This document shows positions 30,954 to 42,418 of a DNA stretch of 64,000 bases, piece after piece. This stretch comes from Agriotes lineatus (Eukaryota; Arthropoda; Insecta; Coleoptera; Elateridae): positions 76,833,061 to 76,897,060 of the forward strand of contig OW679203.1 of the NCBI GenBank assembly GCA_940337035.1. Direction: 5' to 3'. A program made the position numbers and the translations under genes. Positions within the stretch are counted from its first letter, which is position 1, and each line of letters opens with the position of its first letter. The notes beneath the pieces were generated by a model that worked only from the letters and a program-made list of their open reading frames with translations, made no database searches and had not been told where the DNA came from.

Positions 30954-31483
30954 CTGTGCTTCGGTTACCCTGTACGTTAATAGAGATATTTCTCTAGCAG
31001 CCACGTAGGCGATCCTAGCATGGCCTGTGCGAACTCCCTGATCATTCCAAAGCTCCGTATCCCGCATTCTGAAGTGGGTAGCCATGGCCTCTCTCTTTAT
31101 CCAAGTGTCTTACCTCAAGTGCGGCCGTTGCGGTTCTTCTCATTGCCCCTGTAATTCCAAGACAGGCTAGTCGTTGGACCGTTGCCAATCTTACGGAAAT
31201 ACTGAGACGCTCTACACTAGACCACCAGACCACTGAGCCGTACTGAACTCTTGGCCTTACTACCAATGTGTAGAGCCAGTGCAGAATCTTGGGGTTTATC
31301 CCCCAGTTTCTGCCTATCGCTCTGCGCAACTGGCATAAGGTCGCCATCGACTGGTTCACAGTCCTGTCGACATGCGACCTTCAACTTAGTTTACTGTCAA
31401 GGATTACCCCCAGGTACTTGACCTTTTGCACTAATGCAAGTGGTCTTCCGTACATGGGTACATGGGTATCCTCAGACTCTGAA

Positions 31484-32140
31484 ATATATATACGTGTGTT
31501 TCACTTTTCATGGGGACGGTCATGTAGCACAGAAAGTACCCAACCAATTTTGTTCAAATTTGCAAGAAATTTATATACCCTTAGTGCCACCCACATAAGA
31601 ATGAGTCCATAGGCGTCCGTCTTAGGTCGAAGAAAAGGGGCTATTTTTTCACAAAGTAATATTAGCGATTTTTTTCGGCCAAATTTTTTAACATAATCTT
31701 AATCCGCGCCTTTGAAAACCCTTGTGGCCAAATTTTCAGGCAAAAATTCCTATGCGTTAGAAAGATATTAAAACGCAAACTTGAAAAATACTGTTCATTT
31801 ATTTCGTCATTTTTCGAATAATAGCTGAGTTTTAAACATTACTTTAACTGTTTTCGTTTTTCTAAAGTGTGGCTATAGCAAACACAAAGTTTTTTCATTG
31901 TTGTTAAATAATTTACTTGGAATTAGAATAAGAAATGTTATACACTTTATTCGCTTTTGATCAAATAGCTTTGGTAGTCGGTTTTTAAGAAAACAAATGA
32001 GCATCGCAGTACCTTATGTATCCTTGTGTCCTAGGTGGCACTAAGGATATATACATTCCTTGCAAATTTGAACAAAATTGGTTGGGTACTTTCTGTGATA
32101 CATGACCTTCCCCATGAAAAGTGAAACACGCTGTATATAA
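31484..32140. mobile_element. DNA element with about 110-bp terminal inverted repeats
   Basis: The left arm (GTGTTTCACTTTTCATGGGG, then AAGTACCCAACCAATTTTGT) is repeated inverted at the right end (ACAAAATTGGTTGGGTACTT, CCCCATGAAAAGTGAAACAC). The arms run 31484-31595 and 32032-32140. The internal 430 bp are non-coding. It is a non-autonomous TIR element whose superfamily is undetermined. Confidence 0.7.
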
Positions 32141-33043
32141 ATTAAAGTCACAACCCTGACTAATCAACGCAGAGGAGTAACTACTCGTACTAGAAGCTTG
32201 AAATTTGGGTGGAAAATTCAATTTGTTACGTAAGGTAGTGCTAAGAAGCGATTTTTTGAAATTCGGCCTCTAACGGGGCGAAAAGGGGTAAAATGTGTTT
32301 TCACGAAGTCGTCAATATCTCTTAAACCCGATAAGATATCGATATGGTGTTTGCTTGCAAAGATTATTAATGCAAATACCTAAAGACATATTTTAGGATT
32401 TTGCTCTAATCAACCCCTAAAAGTGCAAATCTGGATTGGGGTGAATTAAAGAACCCTACGTATCTCCTATGTTTATTTAGTTATAACATTCTTTTTTGGC
32501 ATACAGATGTATTTTTAAAATATTTAGAAATGGGAGTAAGGGAATTTTAATCCCAAAGGGGTAAAAGGAGGGAAAACTGAAAAGGGGGAGGGGGTTAAAA
32601 TTATTATTCTTTTTCCCTGTGAGTTCCGTTTCAAAATAAAATGGGTTTAAAGGGATTTTTTGAAATTCCACTCCTACGGAGGTGAAAACGGGTAAAATGT
32701 GTTTTCATGAGTTCCTCAATATCTATTAGACCCGTTAGGATAGCGACTTGGTGTTTACTTGCAAAGATTATCACTACAAATACCTAGAAACGTATTTCAG
32801 GATTTTGCTCTAATCAACCGCTAAAGGTGCAAATCTGCATTAGGGGTGAGTTAAAGAACCCTATGCATCTCCTATCTTTTTTGAAATATTATCTTTAAAG
32901 GGGCAAAAAGAGGCAAAGCTGATAGGGGGTAGAGGGTTAAAATTACTATTTTTTTCTATTGGGTGCATTTTAGATTAAAAAAAGGTAGAAAATGTTTTTA
33001 GAAATTTCACCCGCAAGGTGATGAAACAGATATTCCGCTATAA
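32132..33043 (+). mobile_element. Helitron-like element 1, 3'-truncated
   Basis: Begins CTGTATATAAATTAAAGTCA, then AGCTTGAAATTTGGG, parallel to the start of the better-preserved copy at 33044. It contains two internal units (GATTTTTTGAAATTC at about 32251 and 32657) of a repeat about 405 bp long. No CTAG terminus is seen before the next copy begins. Confidence 0.45.
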
Positions 33044-33929
33044 TCTATATGTATAAAAGATAAAGCACCAAATCAACAACGCGGGTCCGCAGTAATCCTT
33101 GGTATCAAGAACTTGAAATTTGGCAAGAAGAGTCCTTTAGTTACGAAGCGAAGTGCTAGAAAAGGATTTTTCGAAATTCCACACCTAAAGGGAAGGAAAG
33201 AGGTAAAATGTCTTTTCACGAATTTCTCAATATCTTTTAAGGCCCTATAATATATCTGTTTCTACTTAGAAACGTTATCTATACAAGTTCCTAAATACGT
33301 AATTTAGGATTGTGCACAGATCAACTCCTAAGGATGCGAATTTGGATTCAGGGCTGAATTATAGAATCTTTCGTATTTCCTGTGGTTCCTGATGACCATG
33401 GTTTTTGGGCATATGCGTGTTTTTTAAATGTTTAAAAGGTGGTTTAAAGTTTTTATTCTAAATTTTATTGTGAAAGGAGTAAAATTGGGGTAATTGTGAA
33501 ACGAAGTTAAAAGAGAAGTTAAAGCTATTGATTTTTTTCCGTGTGTCCAGTTTAGAATAAAATAGAATGATTTTCGAAATTCCACCTCCAAGTGGTGGAA
33601 ACTAGTATGTTGCTACAATTTATGAATACAACATTTAATAAGTACACTTATTATTTGTATTCTCATTGTTATACTAAACCTATATTTTTATCAATCTATT
33701 CAAGGAGAACGGCAATTACATACATATTTCCAAGGAATACGTGAAGCATAAACGGGATATGGAGAACCTTTTTCTAAAGAATATTGTGACCTTTTTACCT
33801 ACAATATTGTTTTCTAGCGTTTGTTAGTTTAGCGTATTGAGTGAGGGAGGAGGGGAGCATTCTAGAATTCGGTTAAGATTTAGAAGAAAAAACATATGTA
33901 GTCCGTACGAAGAACGGGTATCTTGCTAG
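33044..33929 (+). mobile_element. Non-autonomous Helitron, 886 bp
   Basis: The 5' end reads A|TCTATATGTATAAAAG and the 3' end GTCCGTACGAAGAACGGGTA, then TCTTGCTAG|T. It therefore starts with TC after A, ends with CTAG before T, and has a CCGT/ACGG hairpin about 9 bp before the end, which are the hallmarks of Helitrons. It has no coding capacity. Inside are two units of the same GAAATTCCAC-type repeat (33160, 33573) found in element 1. Confidence 0.65.
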
Positions 33930-34340
33930 TATTGAATAAATGAAAAATTGTCCTGAAGTGTAGTTTTTTTTTTGTTCCACTGCTTCGAAGACCTGTCAGT
34001 TTCGGACGAGTTTAGCAGCCGAAAACTCCCATTTTTTTCATAACTTTTGCTTTTCGGCAGTAATAACAACAGCGACAAGAACTAACAACCATTTCCATTG
34101 GTCGAAATCAAAAAACACTCCCATTCTGCGAAATGATCATAACCTTCTCGAATTTTCTCTACTACCTCGCTTAAACTGTCAGTTTATAATTAGAAAAAAA
34201 CATGTTCAAAGCAGTAACATAAAAACTTATGTATATAACTCGTACGAGAGCGGATTTTTAGACTCACTTTATTTATGCGTCTTGCTCGCTTGGCTATAAA
34301 CTGCGGCTCGTCCAACAAAGTCCTTAATTTTGTACTTGTA
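33930..34340. other. Unique DNA left of the duplicated Gr segment
   Basis: No recognisable gene or element. Similarity to the 54.4-kb region begins at about 34340-34355. Confidence 0.3.
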
Positions 34341-34721
34341 ATATAAATAGCTATTGTAGTACGTTAAGAATGTATGTCGACCTCCTCTTACATATTATAA
34401 GCAAATTTTAGTTCTTTGATTGCAAAGTAGAGTTAAATCAACAATCATGTAGAAATATTAGTTTTACTCGATTGCTTTAATTCTATACATCAATTTACAA
34501 TTAACTTATACGTAGTTACGATATTGAAAGGTCACTTCCGCGCCTTGAAAGTAAAACATTAATCTTCATTCATTTAGATACAAGTAGAAACTTAAATTCG
34601 AACGGATTCCAACATAGACATTTATATAAGACGTAAATACTTGGTTTCAATTAGAGCAAACCATTTAAAAAATCGAATCTTATTCTAGAATATCCCAAAT
34701 CTTTTATTTTTGTCTTAGCTT

Positions 34722-35432
34722 TCAACCCCATCTAATATTATTAACATTGTAGGAGAACGCTAGATCAAACTGAATCAAAAGTATAAGATAAGTTGTTGCA
34801 GTGCCAACGATCTAAAACAAATACAAGATTAAGTAGCTGGTGTGTACAAGCAAATAACGACTATACTTCTTTTTTCAATGCCGCGGACAAAACTATGCAA
34901 GCCAAGATACTACTTTCAATGAAACCTAAACTCAACAATTTTGTATTTAAGAGTACATGAAGAGACATGAAAAAATATGTTAGTGGCAAGTTGACAATGT
35001 CAAGTTGAATCTACGTTAGGAGTTTTGATTCAAAAAATATAATTTAAGAAAATCTTATCAAGTTGACCGGTATAAGTGAATCATGGGTTGCATAACTTTG
35101 TCCGGGACATTAAAAAATAGAGTATAGATAGACTATTTCTCCATTGGACAAAGGCCAAAAAGTTGACCATTTTTATCAAGCTTTATAGGCGAAGAGGTAT
35201 ATCAAAGTATCGCACCATAAATAACAACGACAAGTCGATTGTGAAAAAGCCTCCTGCCGTAATCCTGACGTCGTCGTGCAAAAGTTGTAAAGCAAAAGCG
35301 TTTATCTGTAAGATGAAATTTACATAATAATAAAGTATACATAACAATGGTCTTCTAACTTACCTCTTTTTTCCTTTCCGGATCTATTGTGACCGACATC
35401 AACTTCCACAATTCTGTTTTTACTTGGTTTGC
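34722..35432 (-). pseudogene. Gustatory receptor C-terminal exons 2-4 (locus A), one frameshift
   Basis: Three short phase-0 exons on the minus strand: 35432-35364 (ANQVKTELWKL...), 35306-35216 (INAFALQL, then TAGGFFTIDLSLLFM) and 34811-34722 (IVGTATTYLILLIQF, then a stop). They carry the Gr family hallmarks: the LQLLHxxV block, TAxGFFxxD before the last helix and TYxxxxxQF in the terminal helix (TM7). The junctions have AG/GT ends (first acceptor TTCTTTCAG, donors GTAAGT and GTGCGA). Exon 3 has five A's (plus strand, at about 35280) where copy B has four, a +1 frameshift that would destroy the C-terminus. It is therefore a pseudogene or a homopolymer error. The upstream exon is probably 42419-43381. 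Confidence 0.8.
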
Positions 35433-35835
35433 CTGAAAGAAGCAATATTGGACTTTATTCTCACCTTCTCATTAAAACTGTGATTAACTGTAAGGGAAGC
35501 AATATAGTCTACTGAAATTTACATATTGAGTAATCCTCTTATGGTTTACTATGAACATGAAAGTATTATGAATACATTTAAATCCGAAATGGAAATAATA
35601 TGATATTCCGAAATTCAAGTACCCATCCAGAAGTATAATACTATCTGATTATAGTGAGCAGTAAAACTGTTTAAGTAAACGTGACCATGGCGATTTAGTA
35701 GACGTGTTGATATCCTTCATTGATTCTACAGCTTTTTTGTTGACATTTTCTTCTTACAATATAGGCAATTGTGTGGATCGATAAAGCTGAAGTAAGGGGC
35801 TTAAAATTTTCACAAAGTTTTAGCTTACACTTAAG

Positions 35836-36120
35836 TTAGGCAATGTGCCACGGTTGACATTTCTGGCTTAGAGAAAATGTATCGATAAATGACTGTGTCC
35901 GTAGCACCGTCAACGATGCAGTAATAGAAAAATTAGACATATAGAACTGCCCAGCGTCGTAGGCGTCGGTGAATTGTAAATTTGTTTTGGTTGTCCAGGA
36001 AAACGAAAATGTATCGTAAACAAATCCTACATCTAAAAAATAGAAATTTATTTGGGGATTTAACCCGAATGAGAAAATACATTTGTTTAAGTAATCGAGA
36101 TACTCTGGCTTAGAGGGCAA
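35836..36120 (-). other. Unrecognised open frame in the Gr intron
   Basis: An open frame of 94 codons (LPSKPEYLDYLNKCIFSFG ... FSLSQKC). Its last 35 codons are also open, with many substitutions, in copy B (56440-56340, SFMNNFSLSQKC), but the N-terminal part is broken there (stop near 61775). It is not a known Gr exon, and I do not recognise the product. It may be chance or an old exon of an element carried in the intron. Confidence 0.3.
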
Positions 36121-36349
36121 AATTTAATTTACTAGTTTATATGTCTAGTGAGTTACACGTCTTACACAAATCATAGTGTGGGACTCACGTATTCGAATTT
36201 CTTTACAGTCGACCTCGGTAAATAAGACCATTTGTGGGGGGAAAGGTAAAGTCTTTTGAATGAGAGTTTACCCCAGGAAACTAACTACGTACTTTAGGGC
36301 TGTTCATTGGGAGCTATTACTTGGGGAACTTACTTGAGAGCTTTTCAAC

Positions 36350-37880
36350 GTGCAAGCACGTTGCACGTAGAATTTTTAGTGACAGTTGTAAAACTATCAT
36401 ACCATTTTGAATACATGGAATGTTCATCCCTTTTTGAATTTATGGATATTATCAGCCATAAGTAACCGCTTTTGCTGTTGTGGGATTCAGGAGTGGTAAA
36501 CCAAACTCAGTTCGACTTGTTTGGAGACTGGCAGTCGCGGTCGTTAGCCCGAGCTTACAGATAAGCAAAATTACTTAATCTATTGTAATCGTGATGCAAT
36601 AAGTCAAACAGCTTGGTAAACTTTTTACAGCATAGCTCTTATACCGCATGTATTGGTCGACGGAATACCGTTATAATCTTGTTGTAAACGTTGTGTGATC
36701 TCACAACAGTGACTGGTTTAGTACATAAGTATAGAATAATCATTCCAACAAACCGATTATTTATTGATAGATGAACGTTGCAAACATGTATATATAATAT
36801 AAGAATAGAATTCTCTATTGATCGTAACGTATTCGTATATAAATCAAATCAACAGATAAACTTGCTTATCAATGAGACAGTGTCTAATGAAGATAGTTTT
36901 AGAACAGCCTTTCAATGTAAGATACCATTGGTGGCGCCTGGTATTAGAGTATTATAAGATTATTATGAATCCACTCCTTCCTCTGGAGCTAAGTTAGCGG
37001 GCCCCGCTGAACGCTAATTATCGCGGGGTCCTTCTAGAGAATTCATTGCTTGCTGCTAAACTTACATTGACTGGATTAAGTTTATTGTTGTTATACTGTG
37101 TTATGATTACATGGTAGAGCATTCAGCGGCTGACACTGTCACCAACAAATAAACAGGTATCTGAACCAACAAGAAGAAAATTTGTAGCTAAAAACTAAAC
37201 AGTATCTAATATCAGGCATTCTAACGCAAATGTGGGACATAGTTGTAGTCGGAATAGATTAGCAACAAACGCGATTGGAATGTGACATCTTTTAATTAAG
37301 TTTGGAGTAAAGATGCAATGACGAAAATTCTCTTTAAAGGTGTTATAAAATGCATTTCAAGCAAAATAGAGTCACGCTTAATTCTGTTCTCTTCTACCCT
37401 TCGATATTCAGGCTTGAATTATTAAGGTAGTTAGAGAAATCAACTCTTCCTCAAGTAACACTTTTTTCCAGTATGTAAGCAACTTCATTGTTCCATGTGT
37501 GTTTTGGTCATCATCGGATTCCGTTGTCATTCATTACCATGTTTTTATGTCCACTGATGTTGCCCCTAGACGTAAATATCTTATTTTGTTGATGTTCATG
37601 GACAGTCCCGTTTTTCATACCTCTTTTTATTATTTCCTGTAATATATTCCATATCTTCCTCATTCTATACCAAGAGGACTGGATCATAAATAAATTATAT
37701 ATTAGGTGAGCTTTTTAAAGTGTTACAAGGCGATATCTTGAAAACGATTTAAAATATTTTGAAGAATTTTGGTGGGGTGATAGGAAGATGGGGGGACATA
37801 TTTAAAAGCATATTTTACATTTTCACCCTCTTTCTGTTTTGAGTAGTGGGGAGTAACTTTAGAATTTTTGAATAAGGTGA
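36350..37880. other. Intron DNA, nothing recognised
   Basis: AT-rich, absent from copy B, with no coding signal. A small hairpin (GGGCCCCGCTGAACG / CGCGGGGTCC) lies at 36999-37032. Confidence 0.35.
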
Positions 37881-37883
37881 TAT

Positions 37884-38226
37884 ACTTTTGTTTAGAAAAT
37901 TCGAATCTACGTAAAAAACTATGAATGCGTATAAATATCTTTTGGATTTGGTTATGGTTAAGAATTTATGATTTATTAGGTTTTAAAATAAAAACATATT
38001 TACCATTTAATTTCAACTCATGTTTGAGAATTTGTTCAAAATGTTCCCATTCAACTTCCAAACACTTTCTCACTTGTTTTCTAAATGAATTTTTGTACCC
38101 GCTGTAACATTTCAAGTGCCACTAATAAGCAGGCAAAGCGGATTTGGGCAAGAGAAAATAAAAAAAAAATGTTTGTATACATACGTAGTTTTTTACGTCG
38201 ATTTGAATTTTCTAAACAAAACTACA
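37884..38226. mobile_element. MITE with about 48-bp inverted repeats
   Basis: The left end TTTTGTTTAGAAAATTCGAA, then ACGTAAAAAACTA, is mirrored at the right by TAGTTTTTTACGT and TTTGAATTTTCTAAACAAAA. The interior is 240 bp of non-coding AT-rich DNA. It is absent from copy B of the duplicated segment, consistent with insertion after duplication. Confidence 0.65.
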
Positions 38227-38559
38227 AAAGCTCTCCTAGTAAGTCGTGCTGTTGAGAAGTAGACCAATTTCTGCACATTTTCCTTTAAGTTGTTATTACG
38301 CTGGATTTCTATGTTTGCACTTCTGTATAGTTTCCAGGTGGATTTAATAACGATGGTATTAACGTCAATATTCTGCCTTGCTTGCCACAGTTTGGCAATC
38401 GGACATGATGTGGGTGTTACCGTAAGTCCCCTAAGTAAAGTAATCTTCAAAGCGCTTCATTCCACACTTGGGTCGCCGAAATATCTCTTTCCGAAATCCA
38501 GTCATCTGGCACACCGTTAACGGCGTACTGGGGGATGTGGTTAGCATCACACCTTTGAT

Positions 38560-39550
38560 AACTGTCTTACTTTCCCTACTTTCTTAACAATAGTTTCCAC
38601 AATTTCGAAATTTCTTTCGATACCTCTTTTCGTGTATTAATGTTAAGTATCCGATTGTCCCTTTCTCAGGTATGTGCGTAAAAATGCATGTATAATATAA
38701 TGTTACTGTAATTTTCTTCAACGTTGTTGTACCATTCTTAATCTTTTGTCCTGATTTGTTATTTTTCATTCCCTTGGTAGGTTTATTAATCGATTCCAGT
38801 GTATGTAATTTCGAATATGTAGCTCTGAACTTCTATATTGTGTTGGAGTGTATCATATATTATCCTATTTTACGTCCCAAGCTTTTTATAGTGTTTTTAC
38901 CATTTCTCTCCTGATATACAACAGTACTTTTAACTTTCGATTTTATGCTGTTGATTAACCTTTAGGCTTCTATAAATGTTTCCCCATATGCATTTCAATC
39001 TCTACATTTTCGTCCTACACTTTTCCATTTTAGCTCTCACCTTTAAGTAATCTTGTTTCTTCGTATCAGCCCCCCTGCTTATCCACTTCAGTGTCGTTCT
39101 TCTCTTTCATGGCTTTTTCTATTTCTTCTACTAACATAATATTAGTGCGCTGCGTCATGTAGTGCATTGTCTTCTTCTCTTTTTTGATCTAACCGTTGTT
39201 GATGTAGACATTCAATACTTTCTTCTTTAAAGCCTTGTACAAATGTACATTGCATTTATTCAGTTCTAATGTTTCTATTTATTCTCGATTTACTTCTAGG
39301 TTTCGTTATTTTATTTCCTCTATGTATTTAAAGTACATCCTTGCTTTTAGTAGATTGTGGTCTGATACGCATTCTATATGTTTAAAAAGCCGTGCTTTAA
39401 CTCTTAGTTTGTTATGTGTGTATAAGTCTATAAATCTCTCTCCACTGTCATTTAATACATTTCTCCGTGTCGTCTTACTATTTTGTCTCTTATTTATCTT
39501 CCCACACGAGCATTAAACTATCGTAGCTGATACCTTTCTACATATTTATC
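38560..39550 (-). pseudogene. Degenerate LINE endonuclease and linker remnant
   Basis: The minus strand from about 39460 reads NDSGERFIDL, THNKLRVKARLFKHIE and VSDHNLLKARMYF. This is the C-terminal end of an APE endonuclease in RTE/CR1-like elements: the GxxLIxxCxxNxL block followed by SDHxLxxAK. Below it is Lys/Glu-rich linker debris. Part (38700-39165) recurs at 62030-62335. Confidence 0.55.
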
Positions 39551-39639
39551 TATAATTAATAAAATCACTGTAGAGGTAATACGAAAAAGCGTTAGAAAAA
39601 TAACAAACGTAAAATCTGCTTTGCCAAGAGACATTCTAG

Positions 39640-40800
39640 TAGAGTTGATACAAAAAATTACCAAAGGTAAAGCTCAAAGTAATTAAGAACCTCTTTAATA
39701 AATACGTTATAGAAAAGCAAGAAATACCTGACAATTGAAACATCACTTGTCTCAGTTCTATATACAAAAGCGGTAGTGAAAGGGTTCTGAAAAATACAAT
39801 AGAGAATGATCTAGAAAAAATTGAAGAACAAAATGCATTCAGGGCAGTTAAACCTAACCTTGACAACATCATCATCGTTAGACAGTTGATAAAAAATAAA
39901 TTTACATGAAACTTGGGCACAGATGTAATTTTTATTTAACTCGACATGATATACGATAGTGTCCCATTAGAACAATTATTAGAAGTATTAAAGATTATTA
40001 ATTTAAATAGAACCTATATTTATAATATGCTCGTGTGCAACAGTTGAAATGCATAATAAGGGTGCGAAATAAATTGTCAGAAAATACTTTTAAGTCACAA
40101 AAGGGATAAAACAGAGGTGCTCTTTATTGCTTACGCTCTTTAAAATCTACAGAACAGAACCTCTGTCAAAATGGATGGTCACAATTGGTTGAACACCCCC
40201 AACCGCTAAATATGCATTTAGTAAGCTGCCGTCTTCAGCAACTGTGAAGAAAGTCTAACCCATAAAGTTGGGCGAAGATATATTCTTTACCAAATCACTA
40301 TCACCTCTCCAAGTCCACTAAAGATGACATCTTAACTGTTAGTTATAAGCACGGTGATGACCAAATTATTTCAGCCAACGATCTGAAAGTTTACCAATAC
40401 ATCATAGGAATATTAGTAGATAACTAGTTTAAATGAGTATTGAGCACAAGAGAGGAAGCAAGGCATACTGAAACGAACTATGAGACTATTAAACAAAGCA
40501 AGGAGTACAAAGGTTTGGCTACATTTATAACAAATATTGGAACATCCGACCAAACATAAAGAGAACAATCACTCCAAGTAAGTCAGCAACTGGAAACATT
40601 AGAGATGGACTGCTTCTGTAAGAATATCACCACTAGAACGTGTTAAAAAAAAGATCAGTAGAATGAAAGCGAAATTACTCGTCACTAATTTAGAAAGGAT
40701 GGAAACCAAGCAACTACTATCATAAAGAAATTAAAAAGTGAGAGAATGTTCCATGAGAAATAAAGTTCTACACAAGAAAGAGTTAGGAAAGGGAAGCGTT
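39640..40800 (+). pseudogene. Degenerate LINE RT remnant (plus strand)
   Basis: Frames read EKQEIPDNWN, SSIYKSGS, EEQNAFRAVKPNLDNI, then IVRQLIKNK, LDMIYDSVPLEQL (the RT block with a catalytic Asp), then FKSQKGIKQRCSL. This is the RT order of RTE-type LINEs, with many stops. It lies in opposite orientation to the endonuclease remnant on its left, so the two are not one element. It sits in the long Gr intron. Confidence 0.55.
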
Positions 40801-40809
40801 TGGCGTTCG

Positions 40810-42410
40810 AGAAACAAGGAAGCGGCAGCAGCCTTAGCCCTCTTCTAAGATGTTTTCATCATATTTACCCAGAACGATTAGCAGTAGTAAGTATATCATT
40901 GGAATATCACACATAGTACGGACAACCTTTTTATGTAGAGGTACTATTGTTCCAGTATTCTAACATCCAACTTTTGTTAAAATGTCACCTTTAAACGAAT
41001 CTCAGAAGGCCTTAATTCGAACCAGATTTAAGAATGGGTAAGCATAAGGGAAATTGGGCTTGAGCTCAGAGCTAAGAAACGCACTGTCTAAATCGCTAAG
41101 GAAAAATCCGCGATGCTCGAACGATCAGAAGAAAAGAAGGAACAATTAGGCAACTGAAATTTTTAACAATTAGTATATTGATATTTTCGCTGTCTTGGTT
41201 TTCTATGAAACAGACTTTGACATTTCAGCCGTAATACTGTTGATAATCACAGCCCTTTCCGTCTTCAAGCTTTTTATTGTTTTAAATAATCGTATTGTCG
41301 TTCTTCTTGCCATTTGTTGAATTATTTAAATATATTTAATTGCCTCGGGTTTGTCGTGCCTCCTGTCGATGACAGGGAAGATACTTTAGTTGTTATTAGT
41401 ACCTTGTTGGAAGTTAGGCAGCTTCTACAGAGCTTGTAGATTCTGTATATTCATACTTTCCCTTCTCGTAGCTAGAGTTTACCTACTGTTATAATCAGAA
41501 TTAAGACTAAGATTATTTTATATGTGTAGGTATACGTTATTCGTGTATTCAGTTTACGGACACCCGATTTAAGCTTCTTCCTATCAGAGAGGGCAGTGAA
41601 TATTGTCAATATACCGAATTTTATCCATCCTAATAGTTTTAGGGCCACTTTGCTGCAGAACAATAAATCCAATAGCGATCAGTTCTAGCTACCGCCATCT
41701 TGGGTGTTTAATATACATTATTGCTGTACCATCAGTTTATTCGTAATCTAAACCACTGCATGTAGGTGATTTTATGAGCGAATTAAATGTTAATAGGTGT
41801 ATGCAAAGTGTATATTTCTCTGCACCCAGTTCAACGACAGCTCCAAGCCAATGTTGCTTCCTTTTGGGATAGGAAAGACTAAACAGCTTCTGGGCGAAAA
41901 TTTATAATCCAGTGGCGCCCGGAGATTTATTATTATCCATTTTACGTCCTTTCCCAATTGAGTTAGCAAGCAATGCCTACACTATCAGAATAGACCCACG
42001 TCTATCTCCCACTGTAGTAAGCTGGGTGTAAAGTGTAACAGGCGACATTTTGAGTGTTTTACATTAAAACACACAAAGATTTAAAAATGAACGACGCTAA
42101 AACTGATGAAAGTAGAACACTGTCGCAAAGAGGTAAGCACAGTGCATAATAATAAACACAATTCGATAGAAGCGACTCCCACCTTTAAGCCCTAAATTTG
42201 AACGTGAATAGAATGTTGCTATTGGTAAGCCAGTCGCACACAACTAAAGTTTAAAGTTCAAAAACTTAATTTTTCACGAGTTATTAATTTTCAATATGTA
42301 AAACTGGCCTTTGAGCAACCAAGGTTGGCCCTGTACTCGATAATAGATATACTGTTTTCTAAAAATATTAACCAACTTTGCTGCAGAAAGCCATGTTCAT
42401 TTCCATTACA
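40810..42410. other. Intron DNA near Gr exon 1
   Basis: No coding signal found. I searched the minus strand here for alternative terminal Gr exons (TYxxxxxQF) and saw none. Bases 41339-41430 match 63418-63515 (GATACTTTAGTTRT and flanking words). Confidence 0.4.
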
Positions 42411-42418
42411 ATACTTAC

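Larger units (their letters stand above)
28383..31483 (-). mobile_element. LOA-like LINE, decayed second copy
   Basis: Same family as the element at 20276-25163: a (GTA)n run at 28383-28411, then the 3' UTR and ORF2 C-terminus (28412-29407), including RNase H pieces (AEVYGILSVATRNE, SNSQAALKAI, WVPGHTWVQGNGKA). After a 1.5-kb insertion, the upstream ORF2 segment (30958-31483) follows. It carries frameshifts and deletions, for example loss of part of the RNase H helix near 28965. The copy ends at 31483, where a TIR element begins, so the extent of its 5' truncation is unclear. Confidence 0.88.
34340..41430. repeat. Duplicated segment, copy A (Gr C-terminal exons and intron)
   Basis: Colinear blocks shared with 54370-63515: 34353-35980 with 54383-56480, 36095-36350 with 61780-62025, 38700-39165 with 62030-62335, and 41339-41430 with 63418-63515. 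Differences are insertions on either side: a SINE and an LTR element in copy B, and about 2.3 kb at 36350-38700 in copy A. Same orientation, so a direct tandem-type duplication about 20 kb apart. Confidence 0.75.

Noticed and set aside
35836..36120. Cys-loop ion-channel exon
   Set aside because: A faint resemblance around FSFSW only; no Cys pair spacing or transmembrane segments, and copy B is broken. Left as unrecognised.
41472..41672. Minus-strand frame as the terminal Gr exon
   Set aside because: Contains TYTYKIILVLILI but not TYxxxxxQF, lacks the TAxGFFxxD exon before it, and the exons at 34.7-35.4 kb match the family far better.
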